A DNA stretch of 64,000 bases from Pseudomonas chlororaphis subsp. chlororaphis (GTDB lineage: Bacteria; Pseudomonadota; Gammaproteobacteria; Pseudomonadales; Pseudomonadaceae). Numbering within the stretch: position 1 is the stretch's first letter; each line of letters opens with the position of its first letter. This document shows positions 7,938 to 16,890 of the stretch, piece after piece. Below the pieces are notes generated by a model that saw only the letters and a list, made by a program, of their open reading frames with translations, was not told the origin of the DNA and did not search any database. The translations under genes and the position numbers were made by a program. Location: positions 2,914,001 to 2,978,000 of the forward strand of contig NZ_CP027712.1 of NCBI RefSeq assembly GCF_003945765.1. Direction: 5' to 3'.

Positions 7938-9878
7938 ATGAGTTCATCCGACGCTCTCGCTGTCGCGGATCAAGTGGTAGAGGAACATCCCGGGCAGACC
8001 AACGCAGCGGCCGCCATGGCCGACGACTGGGGCTTTGCCACAACGCCGGGCAGTGGCGGCTTGCTGGCGCTGCTGTGTCGGTGGGTCGAACGCCTGTGCG
8101 CGGTGGTGCTGGCGTTGAACGTGGCGGTGGTGTTCGTCTCGGTGATCCTGCGCTACTTCGTGCATCACCCGGTGGACTGGGCCGAGGAAGTTGCCCGTGG
8201 CCTGATGGTCATGCTGGTGTTTCTCGGCGGCGCTACGGTGCTGGCCCGCAAACAACATGTACAGGTGGACTTCTTCCGTGCGCTGTTGCCCGCCGGCTGG
8301 CAACAGGCCGCGCAGCAGACCGGGGGCTGGTTGGTAGCGGGCACGGCGGCGGGGCTGGCGTTCTCGTCCTGGCTGTTGCTGCAAGACTCGGTCAACGTCG
8401 TGACCCCGATGGGCTTGCCGCAGTGGCTGAATGTGCTGCCGGTGTTCGTCGGTGCGCTGCTGATGACGGCGGTGGGCATTGCCAATGCCGTCAACGGTGC
8501 CACTCCCGTCACCTGGCTGACGTTGCTCGGCTGCCTGCTGGTCGGCGGCTCGGTGTATGCCTGGAACACCCAGGTCGAGGCTTACGCCCTGCAACCCTGG
8601 GGCCTGCTGGTCGGCGGCTTCTTCGGCGGCCTGCTGGCGGGCGTACCGATTGCCTTCGTCCTGGCCCTGTGCGCCTTGCTGTACTTCATCGGCGATCCGT
8701 CGCTGCCGATGGTGATCTACTCGCAGCAGGTCATGGCCGGGATGGATCACTTCGTGTTGCTGGCGATTCCGTTTTTCGTGTTGGCGGGGCTGCTGATGGA
8801 AGCCAACGGCATGTCCTCGCGCCTGATCGAACTGCTGGTACGGCTCTTCGGCCGGGTACGGGGCTCGATGAACCTGATCGCCATCCTGGCCACGGCATTT
8901 TTCTCCGGCGTGTCGGGTTCGAAGCTGGCGGATATCGCCGCGGTCGGCGGGATCGTCGTGCCCGCCGTGCGCCGCACCCGACAGGACCCGGCGGAGACCG
9001 CGGCGGTCCTGGCGGCCTCCGGGGTGATGGCGGAAACCATCCCGCCGTGCATCAACATGATCATCATGGGCTTTGTCGCGAACATTTCGATCGGCGGCCT
9101 GTTCCTCGCCGGCATCGTGCCGGCGGTGATGCTCGCCCTGGGCCTGGCGACCCTGGCGGTGATCTTCGGACGCAAGGTCGACCCCGACCTGGCCTTCCCC
9201 TCGCGCCGGCCGGTCGTGCGTCTGCTGGGGGGCGCGCTGGTGGCGCTGATCATGGTGACGATGATCGGCAAGGGCGTGACCTCCGGCGTGGCCACCTCCA
9301 CCGAGGTGTCGGCGTTCGCGGTGGTCTACGCGCTACTGGTGGGCGGGCTGACCTTCCGCGAGCTGACGTTCAAAGGCATCGCCAGGCTGTTCGTGCGCTC
9401 GGCCTCGATGGCCGCGGGTATCCTGTTCATCATCGCCGCCGCCTCCAGCCTGGCGTTCGCCCTGACGATCCTGCAGATTCCGGCGATCATTTCCGACTTC
9501 ATGCTGGCCTTGGCGCATGACTATGGCCCCGTGGCGTTTATGATCACCTCGGTGATCATCATGGTGGTGTTCGGCGCGGTGCTCGAAGGCGCGCCGGCGC
9601 TGATCATCTTCGGCCCGCTGCTGGTGCCGATCGCTGTGCAGGTGGGCGTCAGTCCATTTCACTTCGGCACCGTCGCGGTGATCGCCATGGGCCTGGGGTT
9701 GTTCTCGCCGCCGTTCGGCCTGGGGCTGTTCGCCACCTGCGCGATGACCGGCACGCGGGTCGAGGAGGTTTCCCGGCGGATGGTCAAATACCTCTGCCTG
9801 CTGGCGGCCATGCTGATTCTGATTGTCCTTGTGCCATCGATTTCCCTGTGGCTGCCGCGCACTTTCAATATGGGTTAA
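7938..9878 (+). CDS. TRAP transporter fused permease, DctQ-DctM type
   Basis: A 646-residue inner-membrane protein joining the small DctQ subunit (about residues 40-215, four hydrophobic helices, with CAVVLALNVAVVFVSVILRYF and the DWAEEVARGLMV loop) to the large DctM subunit (from about 225, GVPIAFVLALCALLYF, then FSGVSGSKLADIAAVGGI and GFVANISIGGLFLAG). Together with the upstream receptor it makes a sodium-driven tripartite importer. Fusions of Q and M occur in a minority of TRAP systems. An unusually long hydrophilic N-terminus of about 35 residues precedes the first helix. AAGAGGAGA supplies the ribosome binding site. Its stop TAA overlaps the next ATG (TAATG). Confidence 0.92.
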   Translation: MSSSDALAVADQVVEEHPGQTNAAAAMADDWGFATTPGSGGLLALLCRWVERLCAVVLALNVAVVFVSVILRYFVHHPVDWAEEVARGLMVMLVFLGGATVLARKQHVQVDFFRALLPAGWQQAAQQTGGWLVAGTAAGLAFSSWLLLQDSVNVVTPMGLPQWLNVLPVFVGALLMTAVGIANAVNGATPVTWLTLLGCLLVGGSVYAWNTQVEAYALQPWGLLVGGFFGGLLAGVPIAFVLALCALLYFIGDPSLPMVIYSQQVMAGMDHFVLLAIPFFVLAGLLMEANGMSSRLIELLVRLFGRVRGSMNLIAILATAFFSGVSGSKLADIAAVGGIVVPAVRRTRQDPAETAAVLAASGVMAETIPPCINMIIMGFVANISIGGLFLAGIVPAVMLALGLATLAVIFGRKVDPDLAFPSRRPVVRLLGGALVALIMVTMIGKGVTSGVATSTEVSAFAVVYALLVGGLTFRELTFKGIARLFVRSASMAAGILFIIAAASSLAFALTILQIPAIISDFMLALAHDYGPVAFMITSVIIMVVFGAVLEGAPALIIFGPLLVPIAVQVGVSPFHFGTVAVIAMGLGLFSPPFGLGLFATCAMTGTRVEEVSRRMVKYLCLLAAMLILIVLVPSISLWLPRTFNMG

Positions 9879-10939
9879 TGCAAAACATGACAACGATTCA
9901 CGATGTGGCCGCTCTGGCGGGGGTTTCGGTCAGCTCTGTGTCCAATGTGCTCAACCAGCGCACCGACAAGCTCAGCGCCGACACCTTCGCTCGCGTCGAA
10001 GCGGCGATTCTCAAGCTCGGCTACCAGCCCAACCGGGTGGCTCGGCAGCTCAAGACTGGCCATACGCCAATGCTCGGCCTGCTGGTTCCGTCCACCGCCA
10101 ACCCGATGTACGGGCAGATCGCCCTGAAGATCGAGGCCGCCGCCCGGGTGCAGTTTTCCTACCGGCTGCTGCTGGGCAACACCCACCGCGACAAGCAGCA
10201 GGAGGCCGGGATGTTCGATGACCTGCTGTCGTTCGGCGTGCGTTCGGTGATCGTGGTCTCGTCCCAGGACGACGAGCGTCACCTGGAGGCCGCGGTACAG
10301 CGTGGGCTGACGGTCGTCAGTTACGACCGGCAAACCACCGAGGACGGCGACTCGCGGGTGGACCATGTGTCGCCGGATAACTTCCAGGCGGGCTATATCG
10401 CCGCCGCGCACTTGATCGAACACGGTCATCGGCGCCTGGCGTTTCTGGTGCCCAGCGGCAAGACCATCAGCCGTACGGCGAAGATCGAGGGCTTTCGCGA
10501 GCGCGCCGCGCAGGAGGGCGCGCAGGTCAGTGCCACAGTCATCGAAGGGCCGGTGCTCGAGACGTTCGGCGATTCGGAGCTTGCCGACCTGGGATTCGCC
10601 ATGGCGGCCGATCTGGCGGCGATGACGCCCAGGCCGACCGGTGTCGTCACCGTCAACGACATGCTCGCCATGGGCCTGATGTCCGGGCTCATCCAGGCGG
10701 GGCTGCGGGTGCCCGAGGACATCTCGGTGGTCGGCATGGACGGCCTGTCCATTGCCGCGTTCAGCAACCCCAGCCTGACATCGGTGGCCATGCCGCTGAC
10801 CGAGATGGCCGACATCATGGTCCAGCGCGCGGTCGAGCGTTCCCGCGACCCACAGCTGCCCGCTGTCAATCTGGTGTTCCAGCCAATGCTGATTTCCCGA
10901 CATTCGGTGGCCCGGCCCGGCGCCGACAAGCGAGCGTGA
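9878..10939 (+). CDS. LacI family transcriptional regulator
   Basis: A 353-residue repressor with an N-terminal helix-turn-helix (TTIHDVAALAGVSVSSVSNVL, hinge near RVARQLKTG) and a periplasmic-binding-protein-like sensor domain (LGLLVPSTANPMYGQIA, later VVTVNDMLAMGLMSGL and DISVVGMDG). ATG 9878 overlaps the permease stop; ATG 9887 is an alternative and gives the common family start MTTIHD. It most likely controls its own operon by binding the two palindromes at 6811-6837, with a transported hydroxy acid or pathway intermediate as inducer. The next gene overlaps or nearly overlaps its stop. Confidence 0.92.
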   Translation: MQNMTTIHDVAALAGVSVSSVSNVLNQRTDKLSADTFARVEAAILKLGYQPNRVARQLKTGHTPMLGLLVPSTANPMYGQIALKIEAAARVQFSYRLLLGNTHRDKQQEAGMFDDLLSFGVRSVIVVSSQDDERHLEAAVQRGLTVVSYDRQTTEDGDSRVDHVSPDNFQAGYIAAAHLIEHGHRRLAFLVPSGKTISRTAKIEGFRERAAQEGAQVSATVIEGPVLETFGDSELADLGFAMAADLAAMTPRPTGVVTVNDMLAMGLMSGLIQAGLRVPEDISVVGMDGLSIAAFSNPSLTSVAMPLTEMADIMVQRAVERSRDPQLPAVNLVFQPMLISRHSVARPGADKRA

Positions 10940-10941
10940 CC

Positions 10942-11946
10942 ATGACTGAGATCTTCCTGACCCATGCCCCCGGCGTGCGCGCCAATTACTACGCCGAGCA
11001 ACCGCTCAGGCAGCTTCAGGCCCTGGGCAATGTCCGGCTCAACGACTCGCCCGATCCGCTGTCGCTGGAGCAACTGGTCGATCGGGCACAGGGCTGCTCG
11101 ATCATTGTCGCCAGCCGCGAGGCGGCCGCGCCCGCCGAATTGTTCGAACGCCTGCCACAGCTTGCGGCGATCTGCCGGGTGGCGGTGGACATCCGCAACA
11201 TCGATGTTGAAGCCGCCAGCCGTCACGGCGTGCTGGTCACCCATGCGACGCCGGGGTTCGACCGCTCGGTGAGCGAATGGGTGATCGGCGTGATGATCGA
11301 CCTGGCGCGGGGCATCAGCCGTGCGGCCGCCGATTACTGGCAGGGCAGGGCGCCACAGGTGCTCATGGGGCGGGAGTTGCGCGGGGCGACGCTGGGGATC
11401 ATTGGTTACGGCTTCATTGGCAAGTGCCTGGCCGACATTGCTCGGCTGCTGCAGATGCGCGTGTGGGTCAATGACCCGAATGCCCGGGTCGATGAGCCCG
11501 GCGTCGAACAGGTGTCGTTCGAGCAGGCCGTCGGCTCCGCCGATTACGTGGTCTGCCTCGCGCCGGCGGTCGAGCGGACCTACAACCTGTTCGGGCGCGA
11601 GGCCTTTCGCGCGATGCGCCCCGGCGCGTTCTTCATCAACGCCTCGCGCGGGGAACTGGTGGACGACGCTGCCCTGCTCGAGGCGCTGGAGCAGGGGCTG
11701 ATTGGTGGCTGTGCGCTGGATGTCGGCCGCGCGCCAGACCAGATGCCCGGGCCGCTGCTGGCTGCCCATCCCAAGGTCATTGCCAGCCCGCACATCGGTG
11801 GGCTGACACCCGAAGCCAGCGAGCATCAGGCCATGGACACCGTGCGCCAGGTCCAGGCCTTGCTCGCAGGACGAGTTCCGCAGGGGGCGGTGAACCTGGC
11901 GCGCGCGGACCGCGCCCGGGATGTATTCCGGCTGCAATCCCACTAA
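10942..11946 (+). CDS. D-isomer specific 2-hydroxyacid dehydrogenase, NAD-binding
   Basis: A 334-residue enzyme of the phosphoglycerate/hydroxypyruvate dehydrogenase superfamily, interconverting a D-2-hydroxy acid and its 2-oxo acid with NAD(P). Seen: catalytic-domain start, GIIGYGFIGKCLADIARLL Rossmann motif with an acidic-loop NDP (about residues 146-175), FINASRGELVDDAALLEAL containing the substrate-binding arginine, and ASPHIGG with the catalytic histidine. Start is ATG 10942, two bases after the LacI stop; GTG 10936 overlaps that stop and is possible. Position between the regulator and a lactonase-like hydrolase indicates it acts on the TRAP-imported compound or its product. Confidence 0.9.
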   Translation: MTEIFLTHAPGVRANYYAEQPLRQLQALGNVRLNDSPDPLSLEQLVDRAQGCSIIVASREAAAPAELFERLPQLAAICRVAVDIRNIDVEAASRHGVLVTHATPGFDRSVSEWVIGVMIDLARGISRAAADYWQGRAPQVLMGRELRGATLGIIGYGFIGKCLADIARLLQMRVWVNDPNARVDEPGVEQVSFEQAVGSADYVVCLAPAVERTYNLFGREAFRAMRPGAFFINASRGELVDDAALLEALEQGLIGGCALDVGRAPDQMPGPLLAAHPKVIASPHIGGLTPEASEHQAMDTVRQVQALLAGRVPQGAVNLARADRARDVFRLQSH

Positions 11947-11958
11947 CCAGGAGTACCC

Positions 11959-12774
11959 GTGACTATGACCTTGCCCAGCCACGCCACCGACTGCCACGTG
12001 CACGTGTACGACCCCGTGCGCTTTGCGGCGCCATCGCCGGTCCCGACCGCGACCTGGAGCGACTACGCGCGGATGCAACAGCAACTGGGCCTGCAGCGCG
12101 CGGTGCTGGTCCAGCCAGTGGGGTACGGCTTTGACAATGCCTGCCTGCTGGATGCGCTGGTCCAGGCCGGCCAGGCAGCGCGGGGCATCGCCGTGATCAA
12201 GGCCGAAACGCGCTGGAGCGAACTGTCCCGCCTGCATCAGCAAGGTGTGCGCGGCGTACGTTTCATGATGGTGCCGGGGGCGGGCGGGGTGCTGCCCTGG
12301 GACGCGCTGGAAAGGATTTCCTGGCGTATTGCCGAACTCGGCTGGGTGATCAATCTGCAACTCGACGGCCGCGACCTGCCTTGTTATCAGGAGCGTCTGC
12401 TGGCGTTGCCGAGCAGGCTGAGCATCGACCATGTGGGCAAGTTCCTCGAGCCGGTCCCCGTTGGCCATGCTGCCTTCCAGACCCTGTTGCGCTTGCTGGA
12501 CGGCGGCAATACCTGGGTCAAGCTTTCCGCTCCTTACGAAACCTCCCGGGTCGGCGCGCCGCTGTACGAGGATGTCGGCGTACTGGCCCAGACGCTGATC
12601 AATAGCCACCCGGAACGTTGCCTGTGGGCAAGCAACTGGCCGCACCCGGGGCGCGACCCGAGGCCGAGCGACAGCGCCATGCTCGACCTGCTGTCCCACT
12701 GGGCCACGGACGGCGCCTGGCGCCGGCGCATCCTGGCGGATAACCCGGCGGTCCTTTACGGCTTCGACGACTGA
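11959..12774 (+). CDS. amidohydrolase family protein (2-pyrone-4,6-dicarboxylate hydrolase-like)
   Basis: A 271-residue TIM-barrel hydrolase of the amidohydrolase_2 group that contains the lactonase LigI. Seen: DCHVHVYDP at residues 11-19 as the HxH motif, GVRGVRFMM, a LSIDHVGKF histidine strand and WASNWPHPG near 213, followed by an aspartate-containing C-terminus (ILADNPAVLYGFD). GTG 11959 is preferred because AGGAG ends five bases upstream; ATG 11965 is in frame. It closes the TRAP operon. With the preceding 2-hydroxyacid dehydrogenase it suggests lactone or sugar-acid breakdown; the real substrate cannot be told from sequence. Confidence 0.82.
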   Translation: MTMTLPSHATDCHVHVYDPVRFAAPSPVPTATWSDYARMQQQLGLQRAVLVQPVGYGFDNACLLDALVQAGQAARGIAVIKAETRWSELSRLHQQGVRGVRFMMVPGAGGVLPWDALERISWRIAELGWVINLQLDGRDLPCYQERLLALPSRLSIDHVGKFLEPVPVGHAAFQTLLRLLDGGNTWVKLSAPYETSRVGAPLYEDVGVLAQTLINSHPERCLWASNWPHPGRDPRPSDSAMLDLLSHWATDGAWRRRILADNPAVLYGFDD

Positions 12775-12916
12775 GGCGGCTAGCGGGCGGTGCCTGGCAG
12801 GACGGCGCGAACCCTGGCCCTGGTCGCATAAATTTGAAATGCACGCCATTGCCCGACAGAATCGCGCCCCGATCCGGCCACAGGCGCCGGAGGTTCGTGG
12901 TGAAAAGGGGCGGCAG

Positions 12917-13612
12917 TTGAACCAACAGACATTGTCCATGCGCCTGGAGCGCGTGGCGGCGCATGTGCCAGCGGGTGCGCGCCTGGCCGATATCGGCTCG
13001 GACCACGGCTACCTGCCGGTGGCGTTGTTGCGTCGTGGCCTTATCGCCGCGGCGGTGGCTGGCGAGGTGGCGTTGACACCGTTCCACGCGGCCCAACGCA
13101 GCGTGCGCGAAAACGCCCTGGACTCGGCCATCAGCGTGCGCCTGGCCAACGGCCTGGCGGCGATCGAGCCGGGAGACGGGATCACGGCGATCAGCATTTG
13201 CGGCATGGGCGGCGAGACCATCCGCGACATCCTCGACAGCGGCAAGGCGCGCCTGAATGGCGACGAACGCCTGATCCTGCAGCCCAACGGCGGCGAGCAG
13301 CCCCTGCGCCAATGGCTGATGGAGCATGGCTACCGCATCCTCGGCGAGGAAGTGCTGCGGGAAAACCGCTTTTTCTATGAAATCATCGTCGCCGAGCGCA
13401 CCGGGCCGGTGAGCTACACCGCCGAGGAGCTGTACTTCGGCCCGCTGCAGCTGCAGGCCCGCAGCCCGGCCTTCCTGGCCAAGTGGCAGCGCATGCTGCG
13501 CCTGAAACACAAGACCCTGGCCCACTTCGCCCGGGCCCGGCAGGCCGTGCCCGAGGAGAAGCTCCAGGACATCGCCCGGCAGGCTCGGTGGATCAGCGAG
13601 TTGCTGGCTTGA
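12917..13612 (+). CDS. trmK: tRNA (adenine(22)-N(1))-methyltransferase TrmK-like
   Basis: A 231-residue SAM-dependent methyltransferase of the TrmK/YqfN family, which methylates N1 of A22 in certain tRNAs. Seen: the SAM-binding strand ARLADIGSDHGYLPVALL at about residues 21-38, ICGMGGETIRDIL with the family GMGG signature, and LQPNGGEQPLRQWL. I chose TTG 12917 because the family begins close to NQQTLSMRLERVA and the upstream in-frame codons back to ATG 12839 have no family character; ATG 12938 is another option. It appears to be a core housekeeping gene and marks the left border of the helicase region. Confidence 0.8.
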   Translation: MNQQTLSMRLERVAAHVPAGARLADIGSDHGYLPVALLRRGLIAAAVAGEVALTPFHAAQRSVRENALDSAISVRLANGLAAIEPGDGITAISICGMGGETIRDILDSGKARLNGDERLILQPNGGEQPLRQWLMEHGYRILGEEVLRENRFFYEIIVAERTGPVSYTAEELYFGPLQLQARSPAFLAKWQRMLRLKHKTLAHFARARQAVPEEKLQDIARQARWISELLA

Positions 13613-13713
13613 GCGCGGTCCAGGGTGGGCGCTTTGAGTCAATCTGTTGCATCGACCGGTTGAATCCACAGTCGATTGCTACCATCAGCGACTGACGCCC
13701 TCTGACCCAGTGC

Positions 13714-16425
13714 TTATGCGCCATGCGTAGGGCTAGCCCACTGCCCGATAAAGTCGCCAACTCTCCGCTCAATGTCACTCTCAACTGTCCGCAGCCGCAG
13801 AATAGGAATGCCACTTCTAGCCAAAATCTCATTTTTCATGGCGTCCCGAGCTGCCTGCACGGGGCGGTCGTGGTACCCGCCATCGACCTCGATCACCCCT
13901 ATCGGTTTCTTGCCCACTTTGAAATAGATCACGAAATCGCAACTGGCGCGCCTCATGAACGCCCGCTGGGGCTCCGTCCAGTCGAGGCTACCCGGCGATG
14001 CAAGCTTATCCAGCTGGATCTGTGTGTGGTACTTCAATGCCTGGCACGCCGGGGCTGACAGCGCTTCGCGCAGCAACTGTGCCACGATCTGCTCGGACTT
14101 GTAGCGTGAATCCTCGGGCCGCAGGCGGGCGTCCAAGCGTGCCAGAGACTGGTCGTACTCGCGGTACAGCAAGTCGAATGCCGACACCACCGGCGCGCGT
14201 ACGATCTGCTCGTCCTGCGCGTAATAGCTGATGTAGCGGATCAGCGCGGCGATGTGGCCATTGTTGTCAGTGAACACCTCGTCGCCGGTCACCAGGGTGA
14301 AGCGATGTTTGGCCCGCGAAACTGCCACGTTGATCATGCGTGGGGCGTCGACGAAATCCAGGCGTGTTCGCGCCTGGTTGTAGCGCTTCTTGTCCAGCAC
14401 GGTGGAGAAGACGATCTCGTCGCATTCGCGCCCCTGAAACTTGTGCACGGTGTCCTTGACGAAATCCGTCGGCAAGTGCGTGTCGGAAAGGTTGACTTGC
14501 GCCCGGAACGGGGCGATGTAACCGCGGCCTTCGCCGTCCATTCCGACGGGCTGCCCCTCGTCCTCAAGCACCTTCAGCAGGGAGTCCAATTCCCGAAGGT
14601 TGGTGTTCTTCCTGGCGTGGTTGCCCTTGGCTGTAACCACCAGGCGCAAGGGGGCTTCGCCCTTGTCCTCGGTCATAGGCAGCAGTGCGTTGTCGTAGAA
14701 CTGTTGGTTGCAGAACTGGATGATCCTAGGGTGGCAACGGTAATGCTCTTTCAGTAGGGTCCTAGGCAGCGCCTCCTGGAAAACGCTGATGCACGAATCG
14801 AGTAGGCTGTAGCGTTCGCAATCGTAGGCCTCGGTGGGTGCCTGCAGTCCCAGCTTCACGGGGATGTGTGCCAACTGGCGGTTGTCGCCAACGACGATCA
14901 GGTTCTTCGCGCAGCCCAGCGGCAGGATGCCCGGCACGATATCCTGGAGAGAGGCTTCGTCGATGATCACGTAGTCGAGGATCGCGCCGGGGGCGATCGA
15001 ATTGACGATGGAGTGCGTGCCGCTTCCCAGGATAGGGAAGCGCTGCACGAAGGCATCGAAATGATTGCGGTAAGTTTTGGCATCGAAGCTGTCCGACGGC
15101 GGTACCTGAAGTTGCAGATGCTGCTTCAGATGGTGCATCGATGCTGTTGTCAGTTCTTTCAGCAGGGCCGTGAAATTCGCGCGTGCCAACGATTCACGGC
15201 ACGCCCGCAGCTCCGCTTCCTTGTCCCGTAGCGACTTGTCGTAGTAATGCATCTGCAGTGCATGGAAAACGGCCATGCGCGCCTCGCCCTCGGCGAATGG
15301 CTTGGTGCGAAAGATTCTGAATTTGAACAGTAGCTCGATGCGGTCTTTGAGATGAATGCGCTGCTCGCCGAGGTAAGCCAGGTAGGCCAGGAGGTCCGCA
15401 GTCTTGCGCGGTGTCAGGCCGTACTTGTCGAGCGAGCCTGTGGCCTGCGCATCGCTTTCTGCCTGCCACTGCTGCAGGTAGCGCCGCTCAATGACCAGCT
15501 CGTCCAGCTCGATTTGCAGTTGTGCTGCCCTGTTGTGGTCTTGCAGGTGCTGCTTCAAGCGGGTCAGCAAGGCCTGGATCTCATCTAGGGACGGTGCCGG
15601 CTCGGGCGCGCTTGATGGCCACGCAGGCAGGTCGGCGAAGAAGGCCTCACGTTTGTCCTGGTTGCCAAGCTTGGCGACCAAGTGGCCCAGGCCGTACTTC
15701 TCCAGCTTTTCGTAGACGTTTTCCACGGCAGCATTGTTGTTGGACAGCACCGCTACCGTCTGCCCACGTAACAGAATATTGGCGAGGATGTTGAGGATCG
15801 TCTGGGTCTTGCCGGTCCCTGGCGGACCTTCGATCACGCTGATTTGCGCGCTGAACGCCCGCTCGACCGCCTTAAGCTGACTCTCGTTAAGCCCGAACGG
15901 ATAGATGAGCCCCTGACCCGGCGCCAGCGTGCCGTTGCGCCCCGTACAATAGGCTTGCAAGGCAGTGCCAGCGATGGCGGGCAGTTTTCCTAGCTGGCGC
16001 ACCACATTGTCGGCAATTTCACGATCAGTCTTCGACTCAGCGTGATCCTGTCGGGCATTCGCCACGATAGTGAAATAGCGGAAGACCGGCGTTTCCTTCA
16101 TCGATGTCGGGGCGGTAAAGCCGATACCGTCCATCTTGTAGACATAGGGCTTTTCGGCGCCCTGGTAGTGCACGACGGCATATCGCTCGCCGTAAATCGT
16201 AGCTTTGGCAATGGGCGTGACGATCGTGCTGCCGGGCTTGTGCAGCAATACATTGGTCAACTCGCGGGTGGGCGAAACTTGGCAGTTACTGAGCGGGCGG
16301 GTGTATTTTTTCTTAGAGGGGAAGTGACAGATCAGTTCCAGGGCTTCGTACTTGTCGCTCCAGCGAATCGCCCAGTCGCTGATCTTTGCGGTCTTGTCCT
16401 CACCATCCACCTGAATCGAAGCCAT
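13714..16425 (-). CDS. SF1 (UPF1-like) helicase with C-terminal PD-(D/E)XK-type nuclease domain
   Basis: About 903 residues. A UPF1/Dna2-like superfamily 1 helicase is shown by VIEGPPGTGKTQT (Walker A, about 198-210), IIDEAS (motif II, about 487-492), VVGDNRQL (about 511-518), HYRCHP (about 561), HKFQGRECDEIVF (about 661-673) and NVAVSRAKHRF (about 699-709). A long charged insert of roughly 200 residues lies between motifs Ia and II. The C-terminal 100 residues resemble DUF2726/Vsr-type nucleases: CDFVIYFK, IEVDGGYHD and GIPILRLR, with D830, E846 and D848 as candidate metal ligands. ATG 16425 has a GGGATAAGGA upstream; in-frame codons extend to 16497. No partner gene is adjacent. Base composition is visibly lower in GC than its neighbours, and an IS66 remnant lies just upstream. 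A stand-alone anti-phage role is plausible but unproven. Confidence 0.85.
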   Translation of the reverse strand: MASIQVDGEDKTAKISDWAIRWSDKYEALELICHFPSKKKYTRPLSNCQVSPTRELTNVLLHKPGSTIVTPIAKATIYGERYAVVHYQGAEKPYVYKMDGIGFTAPTSMKETPVFRYFTIVANARQDHAESKTDREIADNVVRQLGKLPAIAGTALQAYCTGRNGTLAPGQGLIYPFGLNESQLKAVERAFSAQISVIEGPPGTGKTQTILNILANILLRGQTVAVLSNNNAAVENVYEKLEKYGLGHLVAKLGNQDKREAFFADLPAWPSSAPEPAPSLDEIQALLTRLKQHLQDHNRAAQLQIELDELVIERRYLQQWQAESDAQATGSLDKYGLTPRKTADLLAYLAYLGEQRIHLKDRIELLFKFRIFRTKPFAEGEARMAVFHALQMHYYDKSLRDKEAELRACRESLARANFTALLKELTTASMHHLKQHLQLQVPPSDSFDAKTYRNHFDAFVQRFPILGSGTHSIVNSIAPGAILDYVIIDEASLQDIVPGILPLGCAKNLIVVGDNRQLAHIPVKLGLQAPTEAYDCERYSLLDSCISVFQEALPRTLLKEHYRCHPRIIQFCNQQFYDNALLPMTEDKGEAPLRLVVTAKGNHARKNTNLRELDSLLKVLEDEGQPVGMDGEGRGYIAPFRAQVNLSDTHLPTDFVKDTVHKFQGRECDEIVFSTVLDKKRYNQARTRLDFVDAPRMINVAVSRAKHRFTLVTGDEVFTDNNGHIAALIRYISYYAQDEQIVRAPVVSAFDLLYREYDQSLARLDARLRPEDSRYKSEQIVAQLLREALSAPACQALKYHTQIQLDKLASPGSLDWTEPQRAFMRRASCDFVIYFKVGKKPIGVIEVDGGYHDRPVQAARDAMKNEILARSGIPILRLRTVESDIERRVGDFIGQWASPTHGA

Positions 16426-16497
16426 ATTCCTTATCCCTATGCGCATGACATCCGGTTTCGCCTCGCGCCGAATGCTACTTTCTCCAAGAGGAGTCAT

Positions 16498-16635
16498 CTT
16501 GCCATCATTGCGCGCAGGGTCGATAGCCGGTTCATGCGTTTAGTCATCTTCCGTGCTTCCGGCCGAGAGCAGCCCATCGCAAACGGCAGCTATCGACCCA
16601 AAGCAGTGTCTAGCAAATCCGGAGCAATTCACTGA
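16498..16635. other. non-coding junction between helicase gene and IS66 remnant
   Basis: No gene is seen. It contains a short stretch (CAGCTATCGACCCAAAGCAG, about 16582-16601) that resembles another intergenic segment near 20467-20480 (CTAACGACCCAAAGCG), a dispersed Pseudomonas intergenic sequence. The helicase promoter should lie here. Confidence 0.4.
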
Positions 16636-16860
16636 TGTGGAAATCAAATCCGGCCATGGGATTTCGGGCGTTCAAACTGGCTATTCGCGGGCTCCTTGCG
16701 CAGCGGCAAACGTGCGGCTGCGATTATGGGTTTGAACCAGTCGGCACGGCTTAACGGCCATGTTCCGTATGCGTATTTAAAGGGCGTGCTCACGCGACTG
16801 CCGATGCAGCGGCCGAGCGAGATTATCGAGTTGCTGCCGCATAGATGGGCGCCCGTTTAA
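16636..16860 (+). pseudogene. IS66 family transposase, C-terminal remnant
   Basis: Frame 16636-16860 (TAA) encodes 74 residues that match the conserved C-terminus of IS66 TnpC: QIRPWDFGRSNWLFAGSLRS, then GKRAAAIMGLNQSARLNGHV and PYAYLKGVLTRLP, ending ELLPHRWAPV. A TGA at 16633-16635 closes the frame upstream and the rest of TnpC, TnpA and TnpB is missing, so it is a scar. Changes such as GLNQ for the usual SLIQ show decay. The right terminal repeat survives at 16868-16890. Confidence 0.85.
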
Positions 16861-16867
16861 CCACGCA

Positions 16868-16890
16868 AGGTCTTTTGGGCGCACGCTTAC
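16868..16890 (+). repeat. IS66 right terminal inverted repeat (remnant)
   Basis: Eight bases after the transposase stop the sequence runs to ...GCACGCTTAC, ending at 16890. Read on the other strand this starts GTAAGCGTGC, the typical IS66-family terminus. The next eight bases (16891-16898, TGTCCAGG) would be the target duplication. Confidence 0.65.

Noticed and set aside
10426..12939. 837-codon open frame on the minus strand
   Set aside because: It runs antisense through the LacI, dehydrogenase and hydrolase genes, all with conserved motifs on the plus strand; low-complexity composition rich in Gln, His and Arg.
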